Shown: positions 39,494-49,817, counted from the first letter of the stretch. The stretch: DNA of 64,000 nt from Nitrosomonas communis (GCF_900114745.1 NZ_FOUB01000003.1:62001-126000), one strand, 5' to 3'. Notes: generated by a model from the letters alone, not told the origin. A program made the numbers and translations.

Positions 39494-39904
39494 ATGAAGA
39501 CTTTCAATTTGCATGTCCAGAGTGCGACGCAATATGTATACGCTGACAATGTGATCAGTTTTGTAGGAGAGGATAGTACTGGCAGTTTTGGTATTCTTGC
39601 GAATCATGAACGCATGATGACCGCAATGGACTACGGGCTGGCGCGCTACCAATTACAAGATGGCGGCTGGATTTATCTTGGGCTTCCTGGTGGCATACTT
39701 TATTTTGCCAATAATCATCTCTATCTGAGTACGCGCCATTTCCTGCAAGATAAGGATTATCAGCGCATTAGTAAAGGCTTGCTGGAGCAGCTGCTCAAGG
39801 AAGAGGAAGCATTACGAGAGCTAAAAGATAGCCTCGCTCATCTGGAGCAAGAGATGTTCCGGCGCTTATGGCAAATTGGACACCTTACTACTCAAACGGT
39901 CTGA
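39494..39904 (+). CDS. atpC: Alternative ATPase epsilon subunit
   Basis: A 136-residue subunit of the central stalk. The beta-sandwich part (residues ~1-85) includes FGILANHERM, and a helical C-terminus follows. An ATG at 39494, five bases after atpD, is preferred over the in-frame ATG inside atpD at 39458. It sits directly after beta as in other N-ATPase operons. Confidence 0.88.
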   Translation: MKTFNLHVQSATQYVYADNVISFVGEDSTGSFGILANHERMMTAMDYGLARYQLQDGGWIYLGLPGGILYFANNHLYLSTRHFLQDKDYQRISKGLLEQLLKEEEALRELKDSLAHLEQEMFRRLWQIGHLTTQTV

Positions 39905-40110
39905 TGGGTATGAAGAAATCGTAGCGAGCGCCCAAAGTGTGAGGCGGAAGGAACGCAGAGACGAGAAAACGAACAAAGTGAGTTTCGATAAAACGAGCCT
40001 TGCGAGTTTCGACAAAGCCACATAGCAAATAGATAGGCGAGGAGCCAGTACTGCCCAACACAGCGATTTCGGTGCGCAGTAGATTAATTTATAACCTCTG
40101 AGAATAAATC
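39905..40110. other. Non-coding spacer inside the ATPase operon
   Basis: 206 bases with no plausible gene in an operon that is otherwise tightly packed. It contains two close direct repeats, GTGAGTTTCGATAAA and GCGAGTTTCGACAAA, and a purine-rich run (GAGGCGGAAGGAACGCAGAG). N-ATPase operons usually carry two small membrane genes at this place; only one remains downstream. Confidence 0.5.
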
Positions 40111-40383
40111 ATGAACAACGAACAGCTACGCAAATCAGTGGAGCGTCAAGTGAAACGGATGCAACGTGCAAAGCAGGACCGTCCTACTCTGCTTGCTCAA
40201 TCCATATTTTTGGGAACACTTTCCTTGTTGTTTATACTGCCCATCATCGTGGGTGCCTATCTTGGTAACTGGCTAGATGATATGGCGCAAGGCTATTCTG
40301 TTCATTGGACCATAGGGCTCCTTATTTTGGGCATGATAGTGGGTATGGTGAACGTTTATTTATATGTGCGGAAGCACGACTAA
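40111..40383 (+). CDS. atpQ: AtpI/AtpQ-like small membrane protein of the N-ATPase
   Basis: A 90-residue protein with a basic N-terminus (LRKSVERQVKRMQRAKQ) and two membrane helices (about residues 30-52 and 64-85). GAYLGNWLDD and HWTIGLLILGMIVG are typical of the small AtpI-like subunit of N-ATPases. It probably assists c-ring assembly. Its stop codon overlaps the atpB start. The symbol rests on position and general likeness; atpI would be an equally fair name. Confidence 0.75.
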   Translation: MNNEQLRKSVERQVKRMQRAKQDRPTLLAQSIFLGTLSLLFILPIIVGAYLGNWLDDMAQGYSVHWTIGLLILGMIVGMVNVYLYVRKHD

Positions 40384-41051
40384 TGGAAGAAGCGGCTGTC
40401 GTATTTTATGCTGGACCCTTTGCGATTACATCCATTGTAATCACTACCTGGGGCATCATGTTATTTCTAGGCATGTTTTGCTGGCTTGCTACACGACAGC
40501 TGTCGCTCGATCCTGGGCCATTGCAGGCCATGTTGGAGGGAATCATTTTGTTAATTGAGGAAAGCATTGAAGCGGTATCCCCGGGTTATGCGCAGCAAAT
40601 GATGCCATTTATTGGAACTTTGTGGATTTATATCGTCATTGCCAACCTTGTTGGCATTATTCCGGAGCTCCATTCTCCAACCGGTAATTTGTCCGTAACC
40701 GCGGGTCTTGCGTTATTGGTTTTTTTGTCGGTACATTGGTTTGGGATACGCAATGAGGGAGCAGGTTATCTTAAGCACTATCTTAGCCCTTCACCCATCT
40801 TGTTACCCTTTCACCTGATCAGTGAAGTTACCCGCACGATTGCTTTAGCGGTACGTTTATTTGGCAACATTATGAGCCTCGAACTGGTGGCATTGCTGGT
40901 CCTGCTCGTAGCTGGCTTATTGGTGCCGGTACCCGTGTTAATGTTGCATATCATCGAGGCATTGGTTCAGGCCTATATTTTTGGCATGTTAGCGTTGATT
41001 TATGTTGCCGGCGCCATGCAATCTCAACAAAATGTACAAGGAGCTAGCTAA
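40383..41051 (+). CDS. atpB: Alternative Fo ATPase subunit a
   Basis: A 222-residue membrane subunit that forms the ion half-channels. LISEVTRTIALAVRLFGNIMSLEL carries the essential arginine (ALAVRLFGN), and ALVQAYIFGMLALIYV is the conserved last helix. ATG 40383 overlaps the stop codon of the previous gene. It is shorter than standard subunit a, as usual for N-ATPases. Confidence 0.93.
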   Translation: MEEAAVVFYAGPFAITSIVITTWGIMLFLGMFCWLATRQLSLDPGPLQAMLEGIILLIEESIEAVSPGYAQQMMPFIGTLWIYIVIANLVGIIPELHSPTGNLSVTAGLALLVFLSVHWFGIRNEGAGYLKHYLSPSPILLPFHLISEVTRTIALAVRLFGNIMSLELVALLVLLVAGLLVPVPVLMLHIIEALVQAYIFGMLALIYVAGAMQSQQNVQGAS

Positions 41052-41320
41052 TGAGTGATATATCCTGGTTTACGATATTTTCTACCATCAGCGCAGTACT
41101 GGGTGTCGCTATTGGCATGATGTTCCCAGCGATGGCGATGGGACGGGCAATCAGCCAGGCGCTGGATTCGCTTGCGCGCCAGCCAGAGGCAGAAAAATCT
41201 ATTATGCGCACCTTATTTATAGGCTTGGCGATGATTGAATCACTTGCTATCTATGTGCTGGTAATTGTGCTTATCATCCTGTTTCGTAACCCGCTGCTGG
41301 AATATCTGATTAACCGATAA
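41051..41320 (+). CDS. atpE: Alternative Fo ATPase subunit c
   Basis: An 89-residue hairpin of two helices joined by the loop ARQPE. Helix 2 reads GLAMIESLAIYVL, so the ion-binding Glu is followed by Ser and, four residues on, by Tyr: the Glu-Ser-x3-Tyr pattern of Na+-translocating c rings. In helix 1, however, the position matching Gln32 of Ilyobacter tartaricus (Glu in many N-ATPases) is Met (PAMAMGRAISQ). The ion specificity is therefore uncertain. Its start overlaps atpB. Confidence 0.93.
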   Translation: MSDISWFTIFSTISAVLGVAIGMMFPAMAMGRAISQALDSLARQPEAEKSIMRTLFIGLAMIESLAIYVLVIVLIILFRNPLLEYLINR

Positions 41321-41334
41321 GTACAGGTGTATGC

Positions 41335-42093
41335 GTGACTTTTGATTGGACAACCTTCATCCTCGAAATCATCAATTTTCTGGCACTTGTCTGGATCTTA
41401 AAGCATTTTTTGTATCAACCTATATTGGACATTATTGCTAGACGTCGCGCTGGTATCGAAAAGACGCTGACTGATGCGCAACAGATCAAAGCTGAGGCAG
41501 ATAAGCTTAAGCAACAACATGAAAAATTTCTGGCTGAATGGGAACAGGAAAAAGAAAGGGCTCAGGCACGCCTGATGGCTGAGCTGGCGGCAATGCGTGA
41601 AAATAAACTGGCTGAACTGAATGACAAAATCAATGAAGAAGCAGAACGGCGTAAGGTGCTGGATGAGCGCGCCAAACGTGAATTTGAACGCAGAATGGAA
41701 GAACAAGGCATTGCGCAAGGCATCGCATTTACTACTAAATTATTCTTTCGCCTTGCCTCACCTGAATTGGAAGCAGCTCTTTATGCATTGCTACTGGAAG
41801 ATTTACATGGTCTGAGCAAAGAAAATAAGCGCGTTATTACAGAAGCCACGGTAGTACCAGAGTTGCAGATAAAAATTCAAAGTGCATTTCCACTGGATGA
41901 GAACAAACAAAATGAACTAGCCCGTTATCTGTCAGATGTCGCTGGCAGAATGCTGCCAATCGAATTTCAGGTAAATTCTGATCTGATCGCAGGATTTCAG
42001 ATAGCAATAGGTTCGTGGATCTTGCATGCTAATTTACGCGATGAATTAAAATTTTTTAGTGGATCTTTGCAGCATGCTACCGCGGGAAGCTAG
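41335..42093 (+). CDS. atpF: Alternative ATPase subunit b (with delta-like C-terminus)
   Basis: A 252-residue peripheral stalk subunit: one N-terminal membrane helix ([20 protein letters not shown]), a long charged coiled coil (residues ~35-130), then a C-terminal part (~150-250) that resembles the delta subunit, for which the operon has no separate atpH. GTG start at 41335 with AGGTG upstream. Its end overlaps atpA. Confidence 0.88.
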   Translation: MTFDWTTFILEIINFLALVWILKHFLYQPILDIIARRRAGIEKTLTDAQQIKAEADKLKQQHEKFLAEWEQEKERAQARLMAELAAMRENKLAELNDKINEEAERRKVLDERAKREFERRMEEQGIAQGIAFTTKLFFRLASPELEAALYALLLEDLHGLSKENKRVITEATVVPELQIKIQSAFPLDENKQNELARYLSDVAGRMLPIEFQVNSDLIAGFQIAIGSWILHANLRDELKFFSGSLQHATAGS

Positions 42094-43576
42094 CAGTGCC
42101 AATTCTTTGAGTAATTCTCTTTTTGACAGACAGGCCGACTGGCTAGCACGCTACCAGTATGGTCTTCGTTTGTCAGAGCAAGGCAATGTGGTATCTATCG
42201 GTGATGGCATTGCCTGGATCAGTGGATTGCCTTCTGCGCGGATGGAGGATGTGGTTCATCTGGAAGATGGCAGCCGTGCCTTAGTGTTTCATCTTGCCCG
42301 CGATCGGGTGGGCGCCATCCTGCTACGACAGACCAGCCAATTGACCGCGGGCACCGCTGTTTTTCTGACAGGGAAACGTTTGAGTATAGGGGTGGGGCGT
42401 GCCCTGCTGGGTCGAGTGATCGATCCATTGGGTATTCCGCTTGATGATGCCGGCCCGATTCAATTCGATACCTATCGCTTGCTGGATGTGCGCTCTCCCC
42501 CCATTATTGCACGTGATTTTGTGGCGCAGCCGCTGTATACCGGCAACAAAATTATCGATACCATGATTCCGGTCGGCAAAGGGCAACGACAATTGATCAT
42601 CGGGGATAATGGTACTGGTAAAAGTTCACTCGCTATAGATGCGGTTATTAATCAGCGTGACAAGAATGTTTATTGTGTTTATGTTTTAATTGGCCAGAAA
42701 CGTTCCACCGTCGTGAATACTATCGAGATTCTGCGGCGCAACCAAGCATTGAGTAATACTGTGTTGGTGGTTGCAGAGGCAAATGCCATGCCTGGCTTAA
42801 AATATCTGGCACCCTTTGCCGGTTGCGCTGTGGCAGAGGCCTGGATGGCAGAAGGTTATGATACGCTCGTGGTCTATGACGACTTAAGCACGCATGCAAG
42901 AAGTTATCGCGAACTTTCCTTGCTACTGCGCAGACCGCCTGGCCGCGAGGCTTATCCGGGCGATATTTTCTTTTTACATTCTCGCCTGCTGGAGCGTTCT
43001 ACCCGTTTGTCATCCAAACAGGGGGGCGGCAGTATGACCGCATTGCCGATTATAGAGACAGAACAGGGTGAAATTGCGTCATATATTCCCACCAATCTTA
43101 TTTCCATTACGGATGGACAGATTTATCTTGATCAACAGTTATTTGCGCGTGGTTTCCTGCCGGCTATCGATGTCACGCGCTCAGTGTCGCGTATTGGGGG
43201 AAATGCGCAGCATCCCAATATCAAAAAGGAAGCCGGGCGAATGAAGCTGGATTATTTGCAGTTTCTTGAGCTCGAAGTATTTACCCGTTTTGGTTCACGG
43301 CTCGAACCCACTATGGAGGCACGCATACGGCGTGGTCAGATATTACGAGAGATACTCAAGCAAGAGCTGCTTACTCCGTTAACCATTGAATACCAGATGG
43401 CCTGGCTGGTTGCCTATAACGAAGGAATGTTTGATCATCTTGAATTGGATCAGATAAAACCGTGCTTGCAATATCTGCAAGAACAAATAGCCCGTACCAG
43501 GTTGAGTATTGAGGAAGGACACGAGCAGTGGAGAATCCTGGTTCGTACCTGGTTGAATGAAATGGGTATGGCATGA
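42074..43576 (+). CDS. atpA: Alternative F1 ATPase alpha subunit
   Basis: A 500-residue non-catalytic nucleotide-binding subunit. The P-loop GDNGTGKSS stands near residues 178-186, and [30 protein letters not shown] is the strongly conserved central block. ATG 42074 is preferred; a GTG at 42059 is in frame. It overlaps atpF by 20 bases and atpG by four. Confidence 0.93.
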   Translation: MLPREASSANSLSNSLFDRQADWLARYQYGLRLSEQGNVVSIGDGIAWISGLPSARMEDVVHLEDGSRALVFHLARDRVGAILLRQTSQLTAGTAVFLTGKRLSIGVGRALLGRVIDPLGIPLDDAGPIQFDTYRLLDVRSPPIIARDFVAQPLYTGNKIIDTMIPVGKGQRQLIIGDNGTGKSSLAIDAVINQRDKNVYCVYVLIGQKRSTVVNTIEILRRNQALSNTVLVVAEANAMPGLKYLAPFAGCAVAEAWMAEGYDTLVVYDDLSTHARSYRELSLLLRRPPGREAYPGDIFFLHSRLLERSTRLSSKQGGGSMTALPIIETEQGEIASYIPTNLISITDGQIYLDQQLFARGFLPAIDVTRSVSRIGGNAQHPNIKKEAGRMKLDYLQFLELEVFTRFGSRLEPTMEARIRRGQILREILKQELLTPLTIEYQMAWLVAYNEGMFDHLELDQIKPCLQYLQEQIARTRLSIEEGHEQWRILVRTWLNEMGMA

Positions 43577-44424
43577 GTAAACGACGTGAGGTAAAAGAGC
43601 GGCTAGCGACGCTGGATGAAATCAACAGCATCATGAAAACGATGAAAAACCTCGCTCTGCTTGAAATCCGTAAACTGGAAATGTTCCTCGACACGCAACG
43701 CCGTGTTACTGCCAGCATTGAAATGACGGCACGGGATTTTCTGTATTTTTATCCTCAGATCCCAGCTCAACCGGGCCATCAGCAACTATTAATTATCATC
43801 GGTTCAGAGCGCGGTTTTTGCGGTGATTATAATGAATCGTTAGTTGCATTCTTAAACAGCCAGCAACTGCAAAGAGAAACTTTGCTGGTAGTCGTGGGGC
43901 GCAAGCTTGAGAGCAAATTACTCGAGAACTTTCATATTGCTGCTTTTATTGAAAGTCACAGTGTGGCAGAAGAGGTGCCGATTACATTGCAGCGGCTAAT
44001 TGAGGTGCTGAACAGGATGCAGCAAGCCGCGCCAACAAAAATAGGGCAGATCAGCGTACTTTATTATGATGATGAAAGCGAGAAAATCAGGCTACGTCAA
44101 TTGTTACCTCTGTCATTACCTGAACCAGAATTGACTTATTCTCACCCTCCTCTGTTGCATCTGGAGCCGACACAATTTCTGACCAAATTGACTGATCAGT
44201 ATCTTTATGTGCTATTACATGAAGTATTTTATTCATCGTTTATGAGGGAAAATCATAAACGACTGGCCCACATGGATAGTGCTATCCAACATCTGGAGAA
44301 GGATACTGCAAAATTGCGGATGAGGGCTAACAGATTGCGTCAGGAGGAGATTATCAATGAAATTGAAATTATTTTGCTGAGTACAGAGGTATTATCGGCT
44401 AATGACAAGTCATTCCATTCCTAA
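43573..44424 (+). CDS. atpG: Alternative F1 ATPase gamma subunit
   Basis: A 283-residue rotor subunit. [26 protein letters not shown] at the start and [15 protein letters not shown] near the end form the coiled-coil shaft. The last residues (SFHS) and the stop codon come from a repeat element that inserted at the gene's end. A diverged copy of the 3' end lies 14.5 kb downstream, past the nuo operon. It overlaps atpA by four bases (ATGA). Confidence 0.9.
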   Translation: MSKRREVKERLATLDEINSIMKTMKNLALLEIRKLEMFLDTQRRVTASIEMTARDFLYFYPQIPAQPGHQQLLIIIGSERGFCGDYNESLVAFLNSQQLQRETLLVVVGRKLESKLLENFHIAAFIESHSVAEEVPITLQRLIEVLNRMQQAAPTKIGQISVLYYDDESEKIRLRQLLPLSLPEPELTYSHPPLLHLEPTQFLTKLTDQYLYVLLHEVFYSSFMRENHKRLAHMDSAIQHLEKDTAKLRMRANRLRQEEIINEIEIILLSTEVLSANDKSFHS

Positions 44425-44518
44425 ATCAAACCTGACTTTGTCGGCTTCTCCTTGCTGTATTATTTATATACTGTCTGCGGCTCGCCTTCGCGCCATGTTT
44501 GATTTAGAAAGGGAATTA
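44412..44518 (+). repeat. Dispersed palindromic element, copy 9 (MITE-like), at the atpG stop codon
   Basis: CATTCCATTCCTAAATCAAA on the left, GTTTGATTTAGAAAGGGAAT on the right. The TAA in CCTAAATC serves as the stop codon of atpG. It lies between the convergent ATPase and complex I operons. Confidence 0.9.
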
Positions 44519-44581
44519 CAATCGAAATCCATCTTGTAAGAGTCTTGCCGCTATGTCTCTTTTCTTGAAAAATTTCGTACT

Positions 44582-45985
44582 TCAAGGCAATTGAAGTGAT
44601 CCCAATAGCCACTGCGGGAAAATGCCAAGCCCGATAACCAAGGCAATAGAAATGATGATGACAATCAATGTGCCCTGTGTTGGCGGCATGGTGTTTAAGC
44701 TTGTTTCCTGCTCACTATAAAACTCCATCATTACTCGTAAGTAATAAAAAAAAGCGAGCGCTGTGTTGAGCACTGCCGCAATCGCCAACATCATATTGCC
44801 AGCCTCGACAGCTGCACCAAAGGCAAGTAGCTTGGCCATAAAGCCAGCTGTCGGCGGAAGGCCGGCTAGGGCTAGCAGGTAAATTCCCATGGCAAGTCCC
44901 AGCATCGGATAACGACGTCCCAGCCCGCGATAATCTGCCAAATTTTCACGATCCTGCTCACGGCGCGTTAACGCAACGATGACAGCAAAGGCGCCTAAGT
45001 TCATGATGGCTAGGGTAACAGCATAATAGATAGCGGCATCGCGGCCTTGTGCAGTACCCGCTGCCAGTGCTACCAGGATATAACCGAGATGGGCGATAGA
45101 TGAATAGGCGAGTAATCTTTTCAGATTCTGTTGATTTAGCGCTAACAGGTTACCTACTATCATACTGATTAACGCAAGTCCCCACAATAATGGAAGCAGC
45201 GCTTCCCATAGAGAAGGCAATTGTAGGCACAATAGCCGGATCAGAAACACTATAGTCGCCGCTTTACTGAAACTCGCGAACAGAGCTGTTATCGGTGAAG
45301 GGGCGGCCTGGTAGATGTCAGGCGCCCACATATGAAACGGCACCAAAGCTACTTTAAATCCTATCCCAACCAAGATCAAAGTAATGGCCACTGGCAGTAA
45401 GGATTCATCGCTAGCTACTGTGTTCAACTCAGTCAGATCCAAAGTGCCGCTGCTGGCATAGACCAGGGCAACGCCATACAGAAAAAATGCAGTAGCAAAA
45501 CCAGCAAGTACAGCATATTTTATGCCGCCCTCGATCGCACCGTACCTTGTTGGTTGCCACGCGATAAGGGCGTAAAGCGTTACAGCCAGGATTTCCAGGC
45601 CGAGAAAGGCACTGATAAGATTGTTTGAGCTTACGAGCAGGGCCATTCCTAATGTGGCAAAGAGAATCAGGCTCAAGTATTCCTCTTGGAGCTCATTGCG
45701 GATGGGGACATGGCCGAAAGATAGCATGACGATGGCTGCGGCACCCAACATAAAAAATAGAGTAAACACGCGACTTAAATCGTCGATTACTAACATGCTA
45801 CCTACTGCACCAGGTACTTGCCACAGTAAGGTAGCGGCAGCACCCAGCAGCAGAAAAACCAGCGTGGCAGACGATAATAATCGGATCGAAACACGCTTTG
45901 GCCAGATACCCAGCATCAATATGACTAGGCCGCCAGTTGTTGGCAATAGGTAAGGGATGAGATTGATCAGCTCAGCGAAGGGCAT
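44582..45985 (-). CDS. nuoN: NADH-quinone oxidoreductase subunit N
   Basis: A 467-residue antiporter-like membrane subunit of complex I, the last gene of the operon. About fourteen helices, with FSFSK-type lysine segment (FASFSKAATIVFLIRLL) and the first essential Glu in GLEILAVTLYALIAW. I chose ATG 45985, which overlaps nuoM by 14 bases; the frame is open to 46021. Confidence 0.94.
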   Translation of the reverse strand: MPFAELINLIPYLLPTTGGLVILMLGIWPKRVSIRLLSSATLVFLLLGAAATLLWQVPGAVGSMLVIDDLSRVFTLFFMLGAAAIVMLSFGHVPIRNELQEEYLSLILFATLGMALLVSSNNLISAFLGLEILAVTLYALIAWQPTRYGAIEGGIKYAVLAGFATAFFLYGVALVYASSGTLDLTELNTVASDESLLPVAITLILVGIGFKVALVPFHMWAPDIYQAAPSPITALFASFSKAATIVFLIRLLCLQLPSLWEALLPLLWGLALISMIVGNLLALNQQNLKRLLAYSSIAHLGYILVALAAGTAQGRDAAIYYAVTLAIMNLGAFAVIVALTRREQDRENLADYRGLGRRYPMLGLAMGIYLLALAGLPPTAGFMAKLLAFGAAVEAGNMMLAIAAVLNTALAFFYYLRVMMEFYSEQETSLNTMPPTQGTLIVIIISIALVIGLGIFPQWLLGSLQLP

Positions 45986-47471
45986 CAATCGATCCAGTAG
46001 GCGCGGAGCTTTTCGATTCAATAATAGCGGTCACGGGGATTTGCAAGCTGTCAAGGAAAGGCGCAGGGTAAAGACCCAGCCACAATACTACTAATGCCAA
46101 AAGTCCCAGTGGCACAGCTTCGCGGCGGTTGAGGTCGGTCCATGCTCGTTTAATGGTGATCTCTCCCAGCACAGCGCGCTGGTACATCCACAGCAGGTAA
46201 ACGACCCCAGCAATAATACCCAGGGCTCCCGCTACGGCAAGCCCGGCTGAGACCTGGAACACGCCGGCAAGAACCAGGAATTCACCGATGAAATTGGCCA
46301 GCCCAGGCATACCCATCGCAGAGAGTGTAAAGAGTAACAACAGGGAAGCCAGACGGGGGATTGGCGATAATAGTCCCCCCAGCTGCGCTAGTAAGCGGGT
46401 GCCGCAACGTTCTTCCAACATACCGACCATGGCAAACATCGCGCCTGTTGACACCCCGTGCGCCAGCATCAAGATTACAGCACCGTTCAAACCTTCCTGA
46501 TTCCAGGCATAGATGCCAAACACCACAAAACCCAGGTGGCTAATAGAAGAATAGGCAATGAGTCGTTTCATATCCTCCTGGACCAAGGCCAACAAGGCAC
46601 CATAGAGGATACCGATCACCCCCAGAGTCATACCAATGGGCGCAAAGTCTGTGGAGGCTTCAGGAAACAGCGGCAGGCAGAAGCGCAACAAGCCATAAGC
46701 GCCGGTCTTCAATAATAGACCTGCGAGGAAGATGCTGCCCGCTGTGGGCGCTTCGGTGTGAGCGTCAGGTAGCCAGCTGTGTATTGGAAACAGCGGAATC
46801 TTAACAGCGAAAGCCACAAAAAAGCCAAGCATTAGCCACATCTCGCTGTTGTCTGGCAGATTGACCTGTAACAATTCGAAGTAATCGAACGTGTAAATAC
46901 CGGTTTGCTCGCCATGAGTAAAGTACAACCCCAGAATGGCTATCAACATCAGCAGTGAACCGGTAACTGTGAAAAGGAAAAATTTGTAGGCGGCATAGAG
47001 CCTACGTTCGTGACCCCACACTCCCACCAGAAAATACATCGGCACTAACATCAGTTCCCAGAATACATAGAACAGCACCAGGTCGAGCGCCAGGAAGACC
47101 CCCATAATTCCTGCCTGGGTAGCGAGGAGGAGGGCGGCAAAAGCGGGCCAATTGCGTTGTATTGCATTCCATGAGACCAGCACGACCACAGGGCCTAGTA
47201 GCGCGGTCAGCAGTACCAGCAGCAGGCTGATACCATCCATACCCAATAAAAATTGAATCCCCATGGCGGGGACCCAGGGAGCACGCACGATGTAAAAATA
47301 ACCCTGTTCGTTGGGGATTGCGTTCCACCACAAACCAAGTGCGATCAACAGCTCTGTGCTGGTAATCGCTAGCGCGGCCCAACGTGCAAAGGCTGTTTTA
47401 TTGCGCCCTATTACGCCGATCCACAGTCCGCCCAACACGGGCAGAAATATCAGCACGCTCAACCAGTCCAT
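45972..47471 (-). CDS. nuoM: NADH-quinone oxidoreductase subunit M
   Basis: A 499-residue Mrp-antiporter-like proton pump subunit. WELMLVPMYFLVGVWG, with the essential glutamate near residue 140, FPIHSWLPDAHTEAPT and RLIAYSSISHLGFV are diagnostic. It ends 10 bases from nuoL. Confidence 0.96.
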   Translation of the reverse strand: MDWLSVLIFLPVLGGLWIGVIGRNKTAFARWAALAITSTELLIALGLWWNAIPNEQGYFYIVRAPWVPAMGIQFLLGMDGISLLLVLLTALLGPVVVLVSWNAIQRNWPAFAALLLATQAGIMGVFLALDLVLFYVFWELMLVPMYFLVGVWGHERRLYAAYKFFLFTVTGSLLMLIAILGLYFTHGEQTGIYTFDYFELLQVNLPDNSEMWLMLGFFVAFAVKIPLFPIHSWLPDAHTEAPTAGSIFLAGLLLKTGAYGLLRFCLPLFPEASTDFAPIGMTLGVIGILYGALLALVQEDMKRLIAYSSISHLGFVVFGIYAWNQEGLNGAVILMLAHGVSTGAMFAMVGMLEERCGTRLLAQLGGLLSPIPRLASLLLLFTLSAMGMPGLANFIGEFLVLAGVFQVSAGLAVAGALGIIAGVVYLLWMYQRAVLGEITIKRAWTDLNRREAVPLGLLALVVLWLGLYPAPFLDSLQIPVTAIIESKSSAPTGSIDALR

Positions 47472-47481
47472 AACACTCTCC

Positions 47482-49497
47482 TCACCATAACCAATATCCC
47501 AGGAAGAACACGGCCCCTGTACTTATCACCAGGGCATAGCGGCTCAGAAAACCGTTTTGAGTAATGCTCAGAAGCGTATAGCCGAAGCGCAGCGCCGCCA
47601 CTAAGCGAGTGATGCCGGCTTCTAACGCGTTGTACTCCACGCCTTTGCGGCAGAAGGTGGCAAAGGCCAAGAAGCCACGCGTTATTCTGGTTAGTGCCCC
47701 CTCAATCAGAAGAGTTTCCACAGCACCTGATACTCCCTTGGCAAGAGCGCGGTAGGGGCGTACCACGATATAGATGATGCCCTCCTTACTTTCAGCAGCG
47801 TGCAGTATCCTGGCCAGGGCATGGTAGGGACGTACCAGCGTGGCATGGTAGAAAGCGTCAAAACCCCAGCCGTTGCGCAAAAAAATTGCCAAGGGAAGTG
47901 ATTGATACGCTTGCTCGCGCTGGATCAACCACAAGGCCAAGCTAAAACCCGCTAGTGGCAATAACGCAGTGATGAGTTGGAGATTGTAAGTAATGGTTAG
48001 CGGAGGGAAGGTCGCTACACCAAGCTCATTTTCCAGCCATAGACTCCAAAGGTGCGGTCCGGGCCAGCCTTCCGGTAACTCAATGAAGCCGCTAACGATG
48101 CTGAGCAACGCCAAAATGAGTAACGGCAACGACATGAAATAGGGAAGGGATATCGTCGAGGTTCTCTGCCCTGAACCTTGGAAGACGAGTAAATAGACGC
48201 GAAAGATGTAGATTGCAGTCAGCAGGCCGCCGAAGGCAGCGAAGGCCCATAATAGCGGGCCAGCCGGTGTCGACCAGGTGGTGACAAGAATGGCGTCTTT
48301 ACTATAAAATCCGGCGGTGACGAAAGGCACGCCAGCCAATGAAGCTGCACCAATCAGGAATGTCCAGCGCGCTATGGATGGATGGTTACCTATCCTGCCT
48401 AAACTATTTATATCGTGTTCATCCCCGCTGGCTTGGATTACCGCACCTGCAGACAGAAATAGTAAAGCCTTAAAAAAGGCATGAGTGGTCAGATGAAACA
48501 GTGCTAATGCATAGGCTCCACAGCCTAGTGCCAGAAACATGTAACCTATTTGGCTGATGGTGGAGTAGGCTAACACTTTTTTGAAATCTGTTTGTGCTAA
48601 CGCAGCGCTAGCGCCATAGACAATAGTTAGCGCACCGATGGCTGCCACGAGCCATTGTGTCTGAGGTGCCAACTCAAACAAGGGATGAGTGCGCGCGATC
48701 AAATAAACGCCTGCCGTGACCATGGTGGCGGCGTGCATCAATGCAGAAACCGGACTGGGGCCAGCCATGGCATCAGGCAGCCAAACTTGTAGTGGTAATT
48801 GTGCTGACTTACCTAGAGCGCCGCCCAGGATTAACAGCGTCGCCAGAGTGGCCAATGTTGATCCCTTTTCCCACTGGGCGGTAGCATTTGTAAGCAGCGC
48901 GGAGAGAGATAATTCATGAAACTGGCTGAATAGGAGAAAGATGCCGAGTGCCAGTGCCGTATCGCCAATGCGAGTGACAATAAAGGCCTTGCGTCCAGCA
49001 TCGCTTGGCAGTGACTCTCGATACCAGAAACCAATCAGGGCATAGGAGCATAGCCCAACCAGCTCCCAACCCAGATAAAGAAGCAACAGATTATCAGCTA
49101 GCACCAGCAACAGCATACCGGCTAAAAACAGGTTGAGAAAAAAATAATAACGACGCTGATCGGTTTCTTCAGCCATAAAGGGTACCGAGTAAAAATGGAC
49201 CAATAAGCCCACACCGCTAACTACGCTCACCATGACCAAAGCAAGGCGATCAAGCGTGAAACCAAACATCGGCTGCCATTCGCCCACTACAACCCAGGTA
49301 TAAAGAGTTTGCTGCAATGGTTGGCTGGCGGCTCCGGTTAGCCAGGCTAACAGCACTACCAGAAAAGCAATGGCTGCAGCGCAACAAGCAACTATGGCGA
49401 GGTGTTCCCGTCGCAGCAGGTTCCCCAGGAAGAGGATGATGAGCGATCCAAGCAAAGGCGCGCAGGGAATCAGCCATAGCCACTGCCACTGACTCAC
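47482..49497 (-). CDS. nuoL: NADH-quinone oxidoreductase subunit L
   Basis: A 671-residue subunit with the antiporter core (LLLLYLGWELVGLCSYALIGFWY; QLPLQVWLPDAMAGPSPVSALMHAATMV; KVLAYSTISQIGYM) and the long C-terminal lateral helix that clamps the membrane arm, recognisable as the extended region after residue ~530. It overlaps nuoK by four bases. Confidence 0.96.
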   Translation of the reverse strand: MSQWQWLWLIPCAPLLGSLIILFLGNLLRREHLAIVACCAAAIAFLVVLLAWLTGAASQPLQQTLYTWVVVGEWQPMFGFTLDRLALVMVSVVSGVGLLVHFYSVPFMAEETDQRRYYFFLNLFLAGMLLLVLADNLLLLYLGWELVGLCSYALIGFWYRESLPSDAGRKAFIVTRIGDTALALGIFLLFSQFHELSLSALLTNATAQWEKGSTLATLATLLILGGALGKSAQLPLQVWLPDAMAGPSPVSALMHAATMVTAGVYLIARTHPLFELAPQTQWLVAAIGALTIVYGASAALAQTDFKKVLAYSTISQIGYMFLALGCGAYALALFHLTTHAFFKALLFLSAGAVIQASGDEHDINSLGRIGNHPSIARWTFLIGAASLAGVPFVTAGFYSKDAILVTTWSTPAGPLLWAFAAFGGLLTAIYIFRVYLLVFQGSGQRTSTISLPYFMSLPLLILALLSIVSGFIELPEGWPGPHLWSLWLENELGVATFPPLTITYNLQLITALLPLAGFSLALWLIQREQAYQSLPLAIFLRNGWGFDAFYHATLVRPYHALARILHAAESKEGIIYIVVRPYRALAKGVSGAVETLLIEGALTRITRGFLAFATFCRKGVEYNALEAGITRLVAALRFGYTLLSITQNGFLSRYALVISTGAVFFLGYWLW

Positions 49498-49817
49498 GAT
49501 GAACTCCTTTCAGTTTCATCTTTCAGGTGGGTGAGCGTTTCCACCCGCACTGCCTTGTAGTGATCATAGGCTAGCCATACTAGAATCAGTGCCACCACAA
49601 CTTCTGCAGCTGTTACCGTCATCAGCATGATAACCAGTACCTGACCATCGGCATTGCCCCAGTATTGGCCCGCTGCTATCGCCGTTAGGGCAACGCCATT
49701 GAGCATCACCTCTAATCCTATCAATATGAACAGCAGCTCCCGCCGTAATAACACCACGGCAAGACCCAGTACGAATAATAGAGCGGCGATAGCCAGGCTG
49801 TGACTGAGCGGGATCAT
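49494..49817 (-). CDS. nuoK: NADH-quinone oxidoreductase subunit K
   Basis: A 107-residue subunit of three helices. ELLFILIGLEVMLNGV carries the conserved Glu near residue 36, and a second membrane Glu stands in TAAEVVVALILV. Overlaps both nuoJ and nuoL by four bases. Confidence 0.96.
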   Translation of the reverse strand: MIPLSHSLAIAALLFVLGLAVVLLRRELLFILIGLEVMLNGVALTAIAAGQYWGNADGQVLVIMLMTVTAAEVVVALILVWLAYDHYKAVRVETLTHLKDETERSSS

